A DNA stretch of 64,000 nt, taken from NCBI RefSeq assembly GCF_024721175.1, contig NZ_CP099399.1, positions 3,828,001 through 3,892,000 of the forward strand, in the 5' to 3' direction. Positions within the stretch are counted from its first letter, which is position 1, and each line of letters begins with the position of its first letter. Origin of the DNA: Rhizobium sp. Pop5 (GTDB taxonomy: Bacteria; Pseudomonadota; Alphaproteobacteria; Rhizobiales; Rhizobiaceae). The notes under the pieces were generated by a model. The model made no database searches. It had not been told where the DNA came from and was given only the letters and a program-made list of their open reading frames with translations. Both the position numbers and the translations under genes were made by a program. This document shows, in pieces, positions 1 to 9,900 of the stretch.

Positions 1-1304
1 ATATCGTTGGTGAAGATCGACGACGACAGTCCCTGCGGCACGGCATTGTGCAAGGCGAGCACCGCATTGAAATCGCTGTATTTCATCACATAAAGGATCG
101 GCGCGAAGGTCTCGTGCTCGACCGGACCGGTCTGATCAGGCATTTCGACGAGCGCGGGGCGAACGTAGAAAGCATCCGTCAAACCATTGCCGACGCGCTC
201 GCCGCCTGTCACCGTGCCGCCGGCCGTTTTCGCCTCGCCGAGCGCCGCCTGCATCTTCTCGAAAGCCTGACCGTCGATCAGCGGTCCCACAAGCGTGCCG
301 GTTTCGAGCGGGTTGCCGATGGTGACGGAGCCGTAGGCCTTCTGCAGGCGCGGCACCAGCTGGTCATAGACGCTTTCATGCACGAAGAGACGGCGCAGCG
401 TCGTGCAGCGCTGGCCGGCCGTGCCCATGGCGGAGAAGGCGACGCCGCGCAGCGTCAGGTCGAGATCGGCGCTCGGGCAGACGATCGCGGCATTGTTGCC
501 GCCGAGTTCGAGAATGGCGCGGGCAAAACGCTGCGACAGGCGCGGGCCGACCGCGCGGCCCATGGCCGTCGAGCCCGTAGCGGAAACGAGCGGGATCTTA
601 GGATGGTCGACCAGCACTTCGCCGACATCGCGGCCGCCGATGATCAACGTCGACAGATTGGCCGGCGCCGTGCCGCCCTCGGCAACGAAACGCTTCAGCG
701 CCTTCTCGAACAGCGCCTGCACGGCAAGCGCCGTCAGCGGTGTCTTTTCCGAGGGCTTCCAGACGGTGGAATTGCCGCAGACGATCGCGAGCGCCGCATT
801 CCAGGACCAGACGGCGACCGGGAAGTTGAAGGCGGAAATGATGCCGACCACGCCGAGCGGATGCCAGCTTTCCATCATTCGGTGCTCCGAGCGCTCGGTG
901 GCGATCGTCAGGCCGTAGAGCTGGCGGGAAAGGCCGACGGCGAAATCGCAGATGTCGATCATCTCCTGCACCTCGCCGAGTCCCTCGGAGGTGATCTTGC
1001 CGACTTCGATCGAGACGAGGCGGCCGAGTGCTGCCTTTGCGGTGCGTAATTCCTCGCCGAGCAGACGGATCAGTTCGCCGCGCTTCGGGGCCGGAACGGA
1101 ACGCCATTCGAGGAAGGCCTTGTGCGCCTCTTCGATCGCCGCCTTCGTCTCGGAGACGGAATGTTCCCGGAGTTTGCCGATTTCCTTGCCGGTAACAGGC
1201 GAAGTGACGGAAAGTGTGCCGCCGTGATAGCGGCCGGCATCGACGCCGAGCTCGGCAAGCAGCTTGGCGGTTTCGGTGGCGAGATCGAGGACGGCGATGG
1301 TCAT
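1..1304 (-). CDS. amaB: Aldehyde dehydrogenase, ALDH7 family (aminoadipate semialdehyde / piperideine-6-carboxylate dehydrogenase), 3' end outside window
   Basis: This minus-strand reading frame starts at an ATG at 1304 (protein begins MTIAVLDLATETAKLL) and runs off the left edge, giving about 434 residues of an expected ~500. It shows the ALDH cofactor-binding stretch GIISAFNFPVAVWSWN, the glycine motif SATGSTAMG, the general-base segment LELGGNNA and the catalytic cysteine in GTAGQRCTTLRR. These fit the antiquitin (ALDH7) subfamily, which oxidises 2-aminoadipate semialdehyde to 2-aminoadipate in lysine breakdown. It lies 64 bp downstream of an amaA-like oxidase and close to hglS, which supports that role over a generic aldehyde dehydrogenase. 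The family call is firm and the substrate is inferred from context. Confidence 0.85.
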   Translation of the reverse strand, partial: MTIAVLDLATETAKLLAELGVDAGRYHGGTLSVTSPVTGKEIGKLREHSVSETKAAIEEAHKAFLEWRSVPAPKRGELIRLLGEELRTAKAALGRLVSIEVGKITSEGLGEVQEMIDICDFAVGLSRQLYGLTIATERSEHRMMESWHPLGVVGIISAFNFPVAVWSWNAALAIVCGNSTVWKPSEKTPLTALAVQALFEKALKRFVAEGGTAPANLSTLIIGGRDVGEVLVDHPKIPLVSATGSTAMGRAVGPRLSQRFARAILELGGNNAAIVCPSADLDLTLRGVAFSAMGTAGQRCTTLRRLFVHESVYDQLVPRLQKAYGSVTIGNPLETGTLVGPLIDGQAFEKMQAALGEAKTAGGTVTGGERVGNGLTDAFYVRPALVEMPDQTGPVEHETFAPILYVMKYSDFNAVLALHNAVPQGLSSSIFTND

Positions 1305-1368
1305 TGTCGTGTTTCCAATCTTATTATTCCAGAAGCGAGTTTCGCTTCCCAGAAGCGTTTACCGGTTC

Positions 1369-2652
1369 TCAGAAGCGGGCGTCGGCGAAGTGGGCGACTT
1401 GAGCGCCGGCTTCGTACCATATTTCCTTGAGCGCCCGGAAGCTCGGCTCAGTGGGCGCCGTCAACGGCAGCGGCAGATCGGCTTCCAAAAGCCGGCCGAG
1501 AATATGGTCCGCCAGCGTCCGGCCGAAGACCGTGCCGGGTGCAATGCCGCGGCCATTGTAACCGGAAAAGCCGATGACATTTTGCGCGAATTTATGGAAG
1601 CGCGGCAGCGCATTGTCGGTCATGCCGATCTGGCCATACCATTCGCATTCGAATTCGACATCGCCGATGACGGGGAAAAGCCGCTTCAGCGCGCGCTTGG
1701 CCCAGCCCTTGTGCACGGCAAGTCCGGTATTGCGCAGCGCCCCGACGCTGCCGAAAACGAGACGGCCGGCCTGGTCCATGCGGAAGGAGGAGAGGATGTC
1801 CTTCGTATCCCATACGCCCTCCCGCCCGGGCAGGATCGACTGCCGCAGATTGTGGCCGAGCGGCACGGTGGCGAAATTGAAATAGGGCAGATAGATCTGC
1901 TCGTTGCGCACCTGCTCGAAGGGGCCGGTGCTGTAGGCATCCGTCGCAACGATGATCCAGTCGGCGCTGACTTCACCGCTTTCGGTCTTCACTCTCCAGC
2001 GGCTGCCGTTGCGCTCCGTCGCGGTAACGGGGCTCGACGTATGAATGGCAGTGCCAGCCTTGACGGCGGCATGAGCAAGGCCGCGCACATAGGCAAGCGG
2101 CTGCAGTGTTCCGGCGCGCATGTCGAGCAGCGAGCCGGCATAGGCATCGCTGCCGATGCGCTTGGCGGTCTCCGCCGCGTCGAGCAGTCTCACGGGCGCG
2201 CCGCGCGCCGTCCATTGCGCCACACGCTGCTCGATCTCCTTCAGCCCGTCGGGACCGACGGCACAATGGAGCGTGCCGTTCCGCTCGAGTTCGCATGCAA
2301 TCGCATGCCTATCGATCAGCTCCATGACGAGCTTCGGGGCATTGCCGAGCAAATCGAGCAGGCGCTCGCCATGCACTGAGCCGAGCACGCCGGGCAGGTC
2401 GTTTGGCATCACCCACATGCCGGCATTGATCAGGCCGACATTGCGCCCCGAGCCGCCGAAGCCGATCTCCTTTGCCTCCAGCAGCACCACCTTCGACCCG
2501 GCTTCGGCAAGATGCAGGCCGGCAGACAGGCCAGTGTAACCGCCGCCGACGATGACGACGTCGGCCGATACCGCGCCTTTGAGGGGCGAGGTTGCCGGCG
2601 GTTCGGCTGCGGTCTTTTCCCAGAGGCCGTGGGAGCGCGGATCATTCAGCAT
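1369..2652 (-). CDS. amaA: FAD-dependent DAO-family oxidoreductase, probable L-pipecolate oxidase
   Basis: The 427-residue protein has an N-terminal Rossmann dinucleotide-binding motif (VVIVGGGYTGLSAGLHLAEAG, residues ~32-52) followed by the GFGGSGRNVG segment typical of DAO/GlpO-type amine oxidases. The C-terminal GFSGYNGRGIAPGTVFG closes the FAD site. In Pseudomonas putida, AmaA of this family oxidises L-pipecolate to piperideine-6-carboxylate, the substrate of the AmaB dehydrogenase encoded next door. The gene sits between hglS and amaB on the same strand, consistent with a lysine/pipecolate operon. Related family members act on other secondary amines (for example gamma-glutamylputrescine), so substrate assignment rests on neighbours. 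Confidence 0.72.
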   Translation of the reverse strand: MLNDPRSHGLWEKTAAEPPATSPLKGAVSADVVIVGGGYTGLSAGLHLAEAGSKVVLLEAKEIGFGGSGRNVGLINAGMWVMPNDLPGVLGSVHGERLLDLLGNAPKLVMELIDRHAIACELERNGTLHCAVGPDGLKEIEQRVAQWTARGAPVRLLDAAETAKRIGSDAYAGSLLDMRAGTLQPLAYVRGLAHAAVKAGTAIHTSSPVTATERNGSRWRVKTESGEVSADWIIVATDAYSTGPFEQVRNEQIYLPYFNFATVPLGHNLRQSILPGREGVWDTKDILSSFRMDQAGRLVFGSVGALRNTGLAVHKGWAKRALKRLFPVIGDVEFECEWYGQIGMTDNALPRFHKFAQNVIGFSGYNGRGIAPGTVFGRTLADHILGRLLEADLPLPLTAPTEPSFRALKEIWYEAGAQVAHFADARF

Positions 2653-2717
2653 GGCTCAGTCCGATTGGAGTCGAAATCGCGGGTACTCTAATGCACCTCG
2701 TTTACGAAAGCATCATT

Positions 2718-4130
2718 TCAAGCAACGGTCTTCAGCTGCAGCCCCGCAAGACCGAGCGCTTCGATCGCCGCATCCAACGAGGCGGCCTGACGTTCGGCGT
2801 AGAGCGCCAGTTCGTCCTCAACGGCAGCGCCGAGTGCTGCCTCGAAGGCATCGCGGTTCGAGCGCGTCGCATAGTTCTGCTGCTGGTCGGTGCCGAGGTT
2901 CGACTGGAAGATGCCAGCCGCGCTGACCGGCAGGAAATCTTCGTAGACAAGAGGCGCGAAGGCAAGATAGCCCCTGGCAATCAGCGCCTCCGGATCGCGT
3001 GGCAGCACGCCGCCGACCGCGGCGGCAAGACCCGCAGGCGTCGCGCTGTAGCGGAAGAAGGCAAGCTCCTGCCTGCGCAGTTCTTCCCAGTTGTCCGGCA
3101 GCGCTTTGAAGCGCTCGGCGAGTTCCTGGTCGTAGGCGCCGGCCTTGGCGCCGCCGGCGCCGACCTGCACCTCGCCGCGAGCCGAAGCCAGCAGCCGGTC
3201 GTAGAGCGCCCGCCCCTTCGCCGTCAGCGCCACGCCGCGCTGCTCGATCTCGCCGAAGCGGGCGGTGTGCGTTCCTCTGGCCGCACCCTCTTCACCAGAG
3301 AAGGCGATCGCCTCTTCCAGCGCCTTGAAGCTCGTCTGCCGCAGCAGGATATCGCAGTTACGGCGCGGCGGCCCTTCGATGACCGCCTTCGGCGTGATGC
3401 CGCGTTCCGGCATGCGGGCCTGGACCGCGTCGATATCGAGCGTGCGCGGCGTCAGATGGTTGATATGGGGTCCCTTGAAGCTGACGACGTCGGCGATCAG
3501 GCGATGCGCGTCATGCAGGCGCTGGTAGGTTTCGGCGCTGACCGTCGCCTCGCCGTGCCAGCGGAAGGTTTCAAGCGCCTCGGCGACGAATTCTGCCGCT
3601 TCCGCCTCCGTCAGGCCGCCATTCTGCTCATGACGCTCGATCAGCGCGATGGCGCGCGGCGTATAGATGTGGCGCGCTGCCAGAATGGTTTGCGCCTCGG
3701 CACGCAGCCCTTCATCCTCGATCAGCTCCAGCCGCAGCAGCGAGGTGAAGACCCGGAACGGATTGACGTTGAGGGCCGCTTCATCGATCGGCCGGAAACA
3801 GGTGGAATGAACGGGCACGCCGGCGACTGACAGATCGTAATAGCCGACCGCCTGCATGCCCATCACGGCGAAGAGCCGCCGGATGGTGAAAAGTTCCTCT
3901 GCCGTGCCGAGCCGGATGGCGCCGTGGCGTTCGACGTCGATCCGTTCCAGCTCGCCGGCGCTGGCCAGGCGCTCGCGCAGCTCTGGGTCCTTTTCGAGGC
4001 AGCCGGCATTCACCTCCGCCACCAGCTCGATCAGCGTGCCGTATTGCGGCACCTCCGCCCGGTACATCTGCGACATTGCTTCAGTAAAGAGCCAGCGGAT
4101 GTGATCGGTGGAAACGAGGGCTTGCGGCAT
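2718..4130 (-). CDS. hglS: DUF1338 2-oxoadipate dioxygenase/decarboxylase (D-2-hydroxyglutarate synthase)
   Basis: The protein is 470 residues from the ATG at 4130 (MPQALVSTDHIRWLF). The open frame extends upstream to 4265, but that would run across the divergent regulatory region and into the LysR gene. It matches the DUF1338/YdcJ family, whose P. putida member HglS (about 464 aa) is an Fe(II) enzyme converting 2-oxoadipate to D-2-hydroxyglutarate. His69 in ERHGAIRLGT is the probable first metal ligand. Next to amaA and amaB it completes the route pipecolate to aminoadipate to oxoadipate to hydroxyglutarate. The aminotransferase that makes 2-oxoadipate is not in this window. Confidence 0.85.
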   Translation of the reverse strand: MPQALVSTDHIRWLFTEAMSQMYRAEVPQYGTLIELVAEVNAGCLEKDPELRERLASAGELERIDVERHGAIRLGTAEELFTIRRLFAVMGMQAVGYYDLSVAGVPVHSTCFRPIDEAALNVNPFRVFTSLLRLELIEDEGLRAEAQTILAARHIYTPRAIALIERHEQNGGLTEAEAAEFVAEALETFRWHGEATVSAETYQRLHDAHRLIADVVSFKGPHINHLTPRTLDIDAVQARMPERGITPKAVIEGPPRRNCDILLRQTSFKALEEAIAFSGEEGAARGTHTARFGEIEQRGVALTAKGRALYDRLLASARGEVQVGAGGAKAGAYDQELAERFKALPDNWEELRRQELAFFRYSATPAGLAAAVGGVLPRDPEALIARGYLAFAPLVYEDFLPVSAAGIFQSNLGTDQQQNYATRSNRDAFEAALGAAVEDELALYAERQAASLDAAIEALGLAGLQLKTVA

Positions 4131-4143
4131 CTGGAACTCCGGC

Positions 4144-4235
4144 TCATTCCGTTTTTGCAGGATGAAACTCTTTACAAGCACCACAAAGGTGGAAATATCG
4201 ACATTTTGGAAATAGCTCATTCTGAAACGGAATGA
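4144..4235. promoter_or_regulatory. Divergent hglS / lysR control region with two inverted-repeat operators
   Basis: The hglS-lysR gap holds the 11-mer TCATTCCGTTT twice in opposite orientations. One copy starts at 4144 on the plus strand and ends in a diverged half-site (GGATGA) at about 4160-4165. The other is read on the minus strand from 4235 and forms a perfect six-base inverted repeat, TCATTC (4217-4222) and GAATGA (4230-4235), with 7 bp between. This is the geometry of LysR sites. The second site overlaps the lysR start codon, which suggests autorepression. The function is inferred. Confidence 0.55.
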
Positions 4236-4237
4236 CC

Positions 4238-5140
4238 ATGAGCACGTCAAGGCGCTTCTTGCCATCGATTTCGCATCTCGCCGCCTTCGAGGCGGTTGCC
4301 CGCACCGGCAGCGTCACCGCGGCGGCGCGCGAACTCGACCTGACACAGAGCGCCGTCAGCCGGCAGGTAAGCGCGCTGGAAGAACAACTGGGCGTCGAAC
4401 TCTTCCTGCGCGAACGCCAGACCATGCGGCTGACGCTCGCCGGCGACAGCTATGCCCGCGAGATCCGCGAGGCGCTGCGGCGCATATCGAGCGCCTCCTT
4501 GAACCTGCGCGCCAATCCGCATGGCGGAACGCTCAATCTCGCCATCCTGCCGACCTTCGGCACCCGCTGGCTGGCACCGCGCCTCGGCCGCTTCCTCGCC
4601 GCCAATCCCGGTGTCACCATCAATCTCGTAACCCGGCTCTCGCCCTTCGATTTCCGCCTTGATTCGATCGACGCCGCCATCCATTTCGGCCATCCGCACT
4701 GGCCAGGCGCCGAACTCGCTTTTCTCATGTCGGAGCGCACGGTGCCGGCCTGCAGCCCCGATTTTCTCGAGCGATACGCGATCTCGGAACCGGAAGATCT
4801 GCTCACTGTTCCGCTTCTGCACCTGACGACGCGCCCTGATGCCTGGGAGCAATGGTTCGCCAGCAACGGCGTTGCCTTCGAAAGCGTGCACGGCATGCTC
4901 TTCGACCAGTTCGCCACGGCCGCCCAAGCCGCGATCGCCGGGCTCGGCGTCGCGCTGCTGCCGACATTCCTGATGCAGGAAGACCTCGGGCGCGGCGATC
5001 TCGTCGCCGCCATCGATCGGGAAATGGAAAGCCGCGAGCGTTATTACCTCGCCTTTCCGCCCGAACGCGCCGACTACGCGCCGCTCGCCGCCTTTCGCGA
5101 CTGGATCGTCGCGGAAGCGGCGGCCAACCCAACTGCGTGA
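4238..5140 (+). CDS. LysR-family transcriptional regulator of the lysine catabolic genes
   Basis: The ~300-residue protein has an N-terminal winged helix-turn-helix (HLAAFEAVARTGSVTAAARELDLTQSAVSRQVSALEEQLG) and a LysR effector domain resembling the GcvA subgroup. A second ATG lies at 4232, but the one at 4238 has the better-spaced GGA purine tract (4229-4231). It is divergent from hglS and shares a 100-bp control region containing paired inverted repeats. Activation of amaB/amaA/hglS by a lysine-pathway intermediate is the natural inference. No effector can be read from the sequence. Confidence 0.85.
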   Translation: MSTSRRFLPSISHLAAFEAVARTGSVTAAARELDLTQSAVSRQVSALEEQLGVELFLRERQTMRLTLAGDSYAREIREALRRISSASLNLRANPHGGTLNLAILPTFGTRWLAPRLGRFLAANPGVTINLVTRLSPFDFRLDSIDAAIHFGHPHWPGAELAFLMSERTVPACSPDFLERYAISEPEDLLTVPLLHLTTRPDAWEQWFASNGVAFESVHGMLFDQFATAAQAAIAGLGVALLPTFLMQEDLGRGDLVAAIDREMESRERYYLAFPPERADYAPLAAFRDWIVAEAAANPTA

Positions 5141-5210
5141 CGAACGGCTTGCATCGGCGTGGCGCTTTCGACCATTATATCAGCAAACCAAACGTTCGCA
5201 GGAAATTCCC

Positions 5211-5447
5211 ATGAAGCCGATCTTCGTCCAGCTCCAATGCGCACCCGGCAAGACCTATGAGGTCGCCGACGCCATCTACCAGACCGAACTGGTCTCGGAG
5301 CTCTATTCCACAAGCGGCGACTACGACCTGCTCATGAAGGTCTACATCGAGGAAGGCCAGGATATCGGCAAGTTCATCAACGACAACATCGCCAATATCC
5401 CGGGTATCGTCCGCTCGCTGACGACGCTGACTTTCAAGGCGTTCTAA
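5211..5447 (+). CDS. Stand-alone Lrp/AsnC ligand-binding (RAM) domain protein
   Basis: The 78-residue protein consists only of the alpha-beta ligand-binding domain of Lrp/AsnC regulators (MKPIFVQLQCAPGKTYEVAD; YSTSGDYDLLMKVYI) with no helix-turn-helix. A good AGGAA ribosome site lies before the ATG. Such single-domain proteins form decameric rings or co-assemble with full Lrp proteins and can bind amino acids. It follows the LysR gene on the same strand by 70 bp, next to amino acid catabolism, so an amino acid-sensing accessory role is plausible but unproven. Confidence 0.8.
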   Translation: MKPIFVQLQCAPGKTYEVADAIYQTELVSELYSTSGDYDLLMKVYIEEGQDIGKFINDNIANIPGIVRSLTTLTFKAF

Positions 5448-5448
5448 A

Positions 5449-5572
5449 GCAATTCCAGCAAAACTGTGCAGCGGTTTTGCCAGGCAAAGCGCGAAGCGCT
5501 TTTGCCGGGAATTGCGTGAAAACAAAAAGACAGAGCATTTTCCTGATTCGTAGAAAAACGGAGATGTTCTGA
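5449..5572. repeat. Rhizobial intergenic palindromic repeat
   Basis: The segment begins AGCAATTCCAG, contains nested inverted repeats (GCAAAACTG with GGTTTTGC; AAAGCGCG with CGCGAAGCGCTTTTG) and the closing CGGGAATTGCGTGAAAACAAA, then a GAGCATTTTC / AGATGTTCT pair. This is the layout of the dispersed non-coding repeats common between Rhizobium genes. No ORF is supported here. Confidence 0.6.
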
Positions 5573-5716
5573 GCCCGTCAGACACGATTAACCTTTTCGC
5601 GAAGATTAACCCTCGCTGGAAGTCGCTTAAAGCGCGCCTTAACGCCAGGGATATCTGGTCGCTGCTATAAGAGTCTCCGCATCAACAAGGGCGGCCTACG
5701 CAGCGATAGGTGGAAA

Positions 5717-6895
5717 ATGGTGATCGTCGAGGCAGACAGAGTGCGCGACAAGCCGCAGTCGGAAGCGGCGCCGCTGATCGTTCACGTCGTGCGCCAGTTC
5801 CTGCCCAATCGCGGCGGTTTGGAAGACGTGGTCGCCAATCTCGGCCGCCAGACCGTGCGCCGCGGCTATCGTGTGCGCGTCGTCACGCTCGATTCGCTTT
5901 TCACCGCGCCTGAGGACAAGCTGCCGCCTCGCGAAAATATCGACGGCATCGAGGTGGTACGGATTCCCTGGTCGGGCAGCAGCCGTTATCCCTTCGCCCC
6001 TCAGGTTTTCCGCCATCTCGGCGATGCCGATCTGCTGCATGTCCACGCCATCGACTTCTTCTTCGACGCGCTCGCCTGGGGCCGGCTGCTGCACGGCAAG
6101 CCGATGATCGTCACCACCCATGGCGGCTTCTTTCACACCAGGAAATTCGCCGCGATCAAGAAGATCTGGTTCCGCACGCTGACCCGCGCCTCGGCGATGG
6201 CCTACCGGCGCGTCGTCTGCTGCAGCGCCTCCGACCTCAAGCAGTTTTCCGAGATCGTGCCCGAAAGCGTCCTGATCGAAAACGGCGCCGATATCGGCAA
6301 GTTCGCCAATACCGCTTCGCGCCGCGCAAAACGCCGTGTCGTCACGATCGGCCGTTTCTCGGTGAACAAACGGCTCGACCACCTGCTCGATGCGATGGCC
6401 GTGTTGAAGACGCGCGACCCGGAATGGCATCTCGACATCGTCGGCGCCGAATCAGACCTCAACCGGACGGATGTCGAAAGCGAGATCGAAAACCGGAGCT
6501 TGACCGGCCGCGTTACCCTGCACGTGTCGCCTGACAACGATACCATCCGCCGCATCATCGCCGAGGCCTCGCTCTTCGCCTCCGCCTCGGAATATGAAGG
6601 TTTCGGGCTGGTGGCGCTGGAGGCTATGAGCGCCGGCCTCTTGCCGGTGCTGAACGCCAACGATGCATTTCAGACGCTTGCCGGCCGCCATCCCGTCATC
6701 GGGCTCGCCGACTTCAACAATCCCGAAGCCGCTGCCGCTGCAACGGAATCAGCATATGACGGCCTTGCACGTCAACCGGACGCCGTTCGTGCGGAGCTTC
6801 TCGACGCCGCCCGCGGCTATTCCTGGGATATCGTCGCAGGGCGCTATATCGATCTCTACAGATCGCTTGATATCGCCGCCGCCGAAAGTCTCTGA
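5717..6895 (+). CDS. Glycosyltransferase family 4
   Basis: The 392-residue protein has GT4 architecture. The N-terminal acceptor domain begins LIVHVVRQFLPNRGGLEDVVANL, the central HGGFFHT lies near residue 137, and the C-terminal nucleotide-sugar domain carries ASEYEGFGLVALEAMSAG, the E-x7-E region typical of retaining GT-B enzymes. A ribosome site (AGGTGG) precedes the ATG at 5717. It converges tail-to-tail with the flippase-hydrolase gene (24 bp apart) and probably acts on the same exported glycan as that cluster. Donor and acceptor are unknown. Confidence 0.85.
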   Translation: MVIVEADRVRDKPQSEAAPLIVHVVRQFLPNRGGLEDVVANLGRQTVRRGYRVRVVTLDSLFTAPEDKLPPRENIDGIEVVRIPWSGSSRYPFAPQVFRHLGDADLLHVHAIDFFFDALAWGRLLHGKPMIVTTHGGFFHTRKFAAIKKIWFRTLTRASAMAYRRVVCCSASDLKQFSEIVPESVLIENGADIGKFANTASRRAKRRVVTIGRFSVNKRLDHLLDAMAVLKTRDPEWHLDIVGAESDLNRTDVESEIENRSLTGRVTLHVSPDNDTIRRIIAEASLFASASEYEGFGLVALEAMSAGLLPVLNANDAFQTLAGRHPVIGLADFNNPEAAAAATESAYDGLARQPDAVRAELLDAARGYSWDIVAGRYIDLYRSLDIAAAESL

Positions 6896-6918
6896 TCCCA
6901 CCCGCCTGAAAAAGCTGC

Positions 6919-9900
6919 TCACGCTCTCGCGAGACGGATGATCTCGTCGAGCACGAATTTGCGCGATTGCGGCGGCGTCAGATTGTGGTCGGCATCCGGC
7001 AGCATCAGGAGGCGCACGTTCGGATAGCGGGAAAGCTTGGCGCCGCGCGGGCCGAAGTGGAAGTAGACATGATCGAGACCGACGTCGCCCTCGCTGTAGA
7101 TCAGCGTCAGCGGCACCTTGCGTTTGCCGAACAGCGCGAAGGAATGCCGGACCTCGCGGGCGATTTGACGGCGGTCCGGAAGCAGCTCGAGCAACGGCGC
7201 GATGAAGGGCGATAGTCGCCGGCCGCCGGCGATGACGATATTCTGCAGCGCCGACACCACATCCACCTGGCCGCTGATGAGCCTTTTCAGCGTATCGAGC
7301 CGCGCCAGGCGCTGCCCGTAATCGTCGAGGCTGCGGGGCACCGCGACGACATGCTCCTTGCGCACCGGTATCTTCGGATCCCAGTAGTAGACGAAGGGAT
7401 TGATCGAGACGACGGCCTTCAGCCGCTCGTCGGCGACGCCGGCGCGGAAGGCGAGATAACCGCCGCTGCATCGGCCGGCCACCATGACGGGACCCGCGAC
7501 GACGCTTTCGAGCAGATCGAGCGCGGCGACCGCATCCGCGGTCTGCGTGCTGGAATAAAGCACCTGTTCCGGCGCATCCGGCCGCGGCGGACTGTCCCCG
7601 ACATTGGCTGAATCGAAGCGCAGAGAAACGACGCCCCGGCGCGCAAGCTCGCGCGCCATATCAACCGTCGTCCGTCCCCACCCGGCATGGCGGTCGTAGG
7701 CCGTCGACAGGAAGAGCACGGCATTGCCCTTGACTTCCCCGAGCGGCCGGCTGACGACGCCGACCAAGTGGTCATGGCTTCCGAAGCGAACCGGCGTTTC
7801 CGCAAAACCATCGCCTGAAAGCGGCGAGCTCTCGATCGTCGCCGGCGAATGAGCGGCGGAAGTCTCCGTCGTCGCCGTCTCCAGCCATTTCGTCAAGAAT
7901 TCCACGACGGCCATCGGCGTCTTGGCAAAGAGCGGATTGGTAACGAGTTCGTCGTAACCTTCGAAGGCCTTCTGCTCGACCTCGGCGCCGAGCGCCTTCA
8001 GCGCATCGGAAAAGCCGGTTTCCTCGGCCCTGACAGGACGTTCGAGAATGAGGTAGCGGGACGCTGCAAGCCCCTGCGGCGAGGCGATGTTGAGCTTGCC
8101 GAGTTCGGCGGCGATCTCGTCGGGCATGACGAGGCCGGCGATCTGCACCTTTGCGGTCTGCACATGCTCCTTGCCGAGGCCGAGATCGGCATCGATGATC
8201 TTGGACCACATGTTGAGTTCACGCAGATAGGCCCGGCCGCTCAGCACCGGCGCCAGCATGACGAGGTTGTCGATGCCATCGATCGAGGAGCCGATGCGCT
8301 GGGCAAGGGTCGCGCCGAGGCCCTGGGCGACGAGGATGATACGGTCGCAGCCGGAGAGAGACTTCAGCTCGGCGGCAGCCGCACGGATCGAATTTTCCCA
8401 GGTTTCAAGCCTTGCCGGCAGCGCACCGAAATCGAGCGCATCGCCAGTGCCGCGATAGTCGAAGCGCAGGGTCGGCACGCCGATATCCGAGAAATGCTCG
8501 GCCGCGACGCGGAAAAACTTGCGGCTGCACATTTCTTCAAAACCCCAGGGGCTGACGAAAAGCACGGCGGCCGAACGCTTTTTCACCTGCGGCTTTTCAG
8601 GCATGAACAGCCCTATCGTGCCGTCGAAGACGACGGGCAGCGCAGCACGCCGGCCCGCACCTTCGGCCGGTTCCAGCGAGAGCTCGCCTGGCGCGACCTT
8701 GGCGCGATCGGGATCTCCGGGACGCCGTGGCGCGATGAAGCCGATAACATGATTGGCCGGTCGCTGCAGCGCCGACGGCATCTTTTCGACCATCGAGCGC
8801 ATGACCTCGACATCCTCGGCGGGGACTGCGCGCAGCACCCGGAGTGCGGCGAAATGGGCGAATGTGCCGGCGATGATCGCCGAAACGAGACCGATCGGCC
8901 CATGGACGAATTCCAGAGAGGAAATCGCCGCGCAGGCGCACAGCACGGAAGCGAGCGTCACCTTCGTCAGACTTGCGTAGAGACCTGAGAGCTGGGATCC
9001 GAATCCTGTCTGTCTGATCATCATCACCGACATTGCAACGAACACGAGAATGCGCACGAGTGCGGCTCCCTCGGCTGCAAGCCTAGGTACGATCAGTAAA
9101 CAACCCACTACCATGAGGAGGCCACCTATCACACTGATGTTCAGGCGGGAGCGAGCCTTGTCCATCGACAGGAGATAGAGGCTGAGGATCTGCATGAAAG
9201 TGTAGGCGGGCGCGACCAACGCAAGCAATGCGACCACCGTGCCGCTGCGGCGGAAGGCTTCACCGAACACCACGTACACCAGTTCGCTGGAGATCGCGGC
9301 TAGACCGAGGCTCATCGGCAGCACGATATAGGCCATGCTGCGGGTGACGGCGGCGAAGACCTCGACCGGCAACGTCGCATCATCGCTGCTGTGCCGGCGC
9401 TCGGAATAATAGGGCAACAGGCTGCCGGTCATCTGGATAGGCAGTTGAAGGGCGATATTGGCGATCGACAGGCCGACGGCATAGTAGCCGACCATTTCCA
9501 CCGACCAGAACTGTTGCAGGAAGAGCAACTCGAGGCGGTTGAGAAAGATCGAATCGATGATGAACTGGATAGACAGGATGACGGAGGAGGAGGCGAGATA
9601 TTTCAGCGAGACCCCGCACCAGTCGCGCCGGGCAAGAAGGATCGGCAGCGTGGCGACGAACAGCACGAGTTGCCCCAGCGCATAACCGACGAGAACGCCT
9701 TCGACGCCATAAAGGAGGGCGCCGCCGGCGACGCCGGCAAGCTGTATGACCGAGACGGCGAGCGTCAGCTTGAAGAAGGCGCCGAGCTTCTTTTCGCCGA
9801 TCAGGTAGAATTTGACGAAGGATCCGATCGCCTGGATGAAAAACAGAACGCCCGTGACCAGGGCGACGGAGGGCGCGGTTTCCGCCCAGTGCATCTCTTC

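Noticed and set aside
48..1049. Plus-strand ORF of 333 codons
   Set aside because: It is the antisense shadow of the ALDH7 gene, and its translation has no domain.
7849..8988. Plus-strand ORF of 379 codons within the flippase fusion
   Set aside because: It lies entirely opposite a coherent three-domain protein; its composition is typical of antisense frames in G+C-rich DNA.
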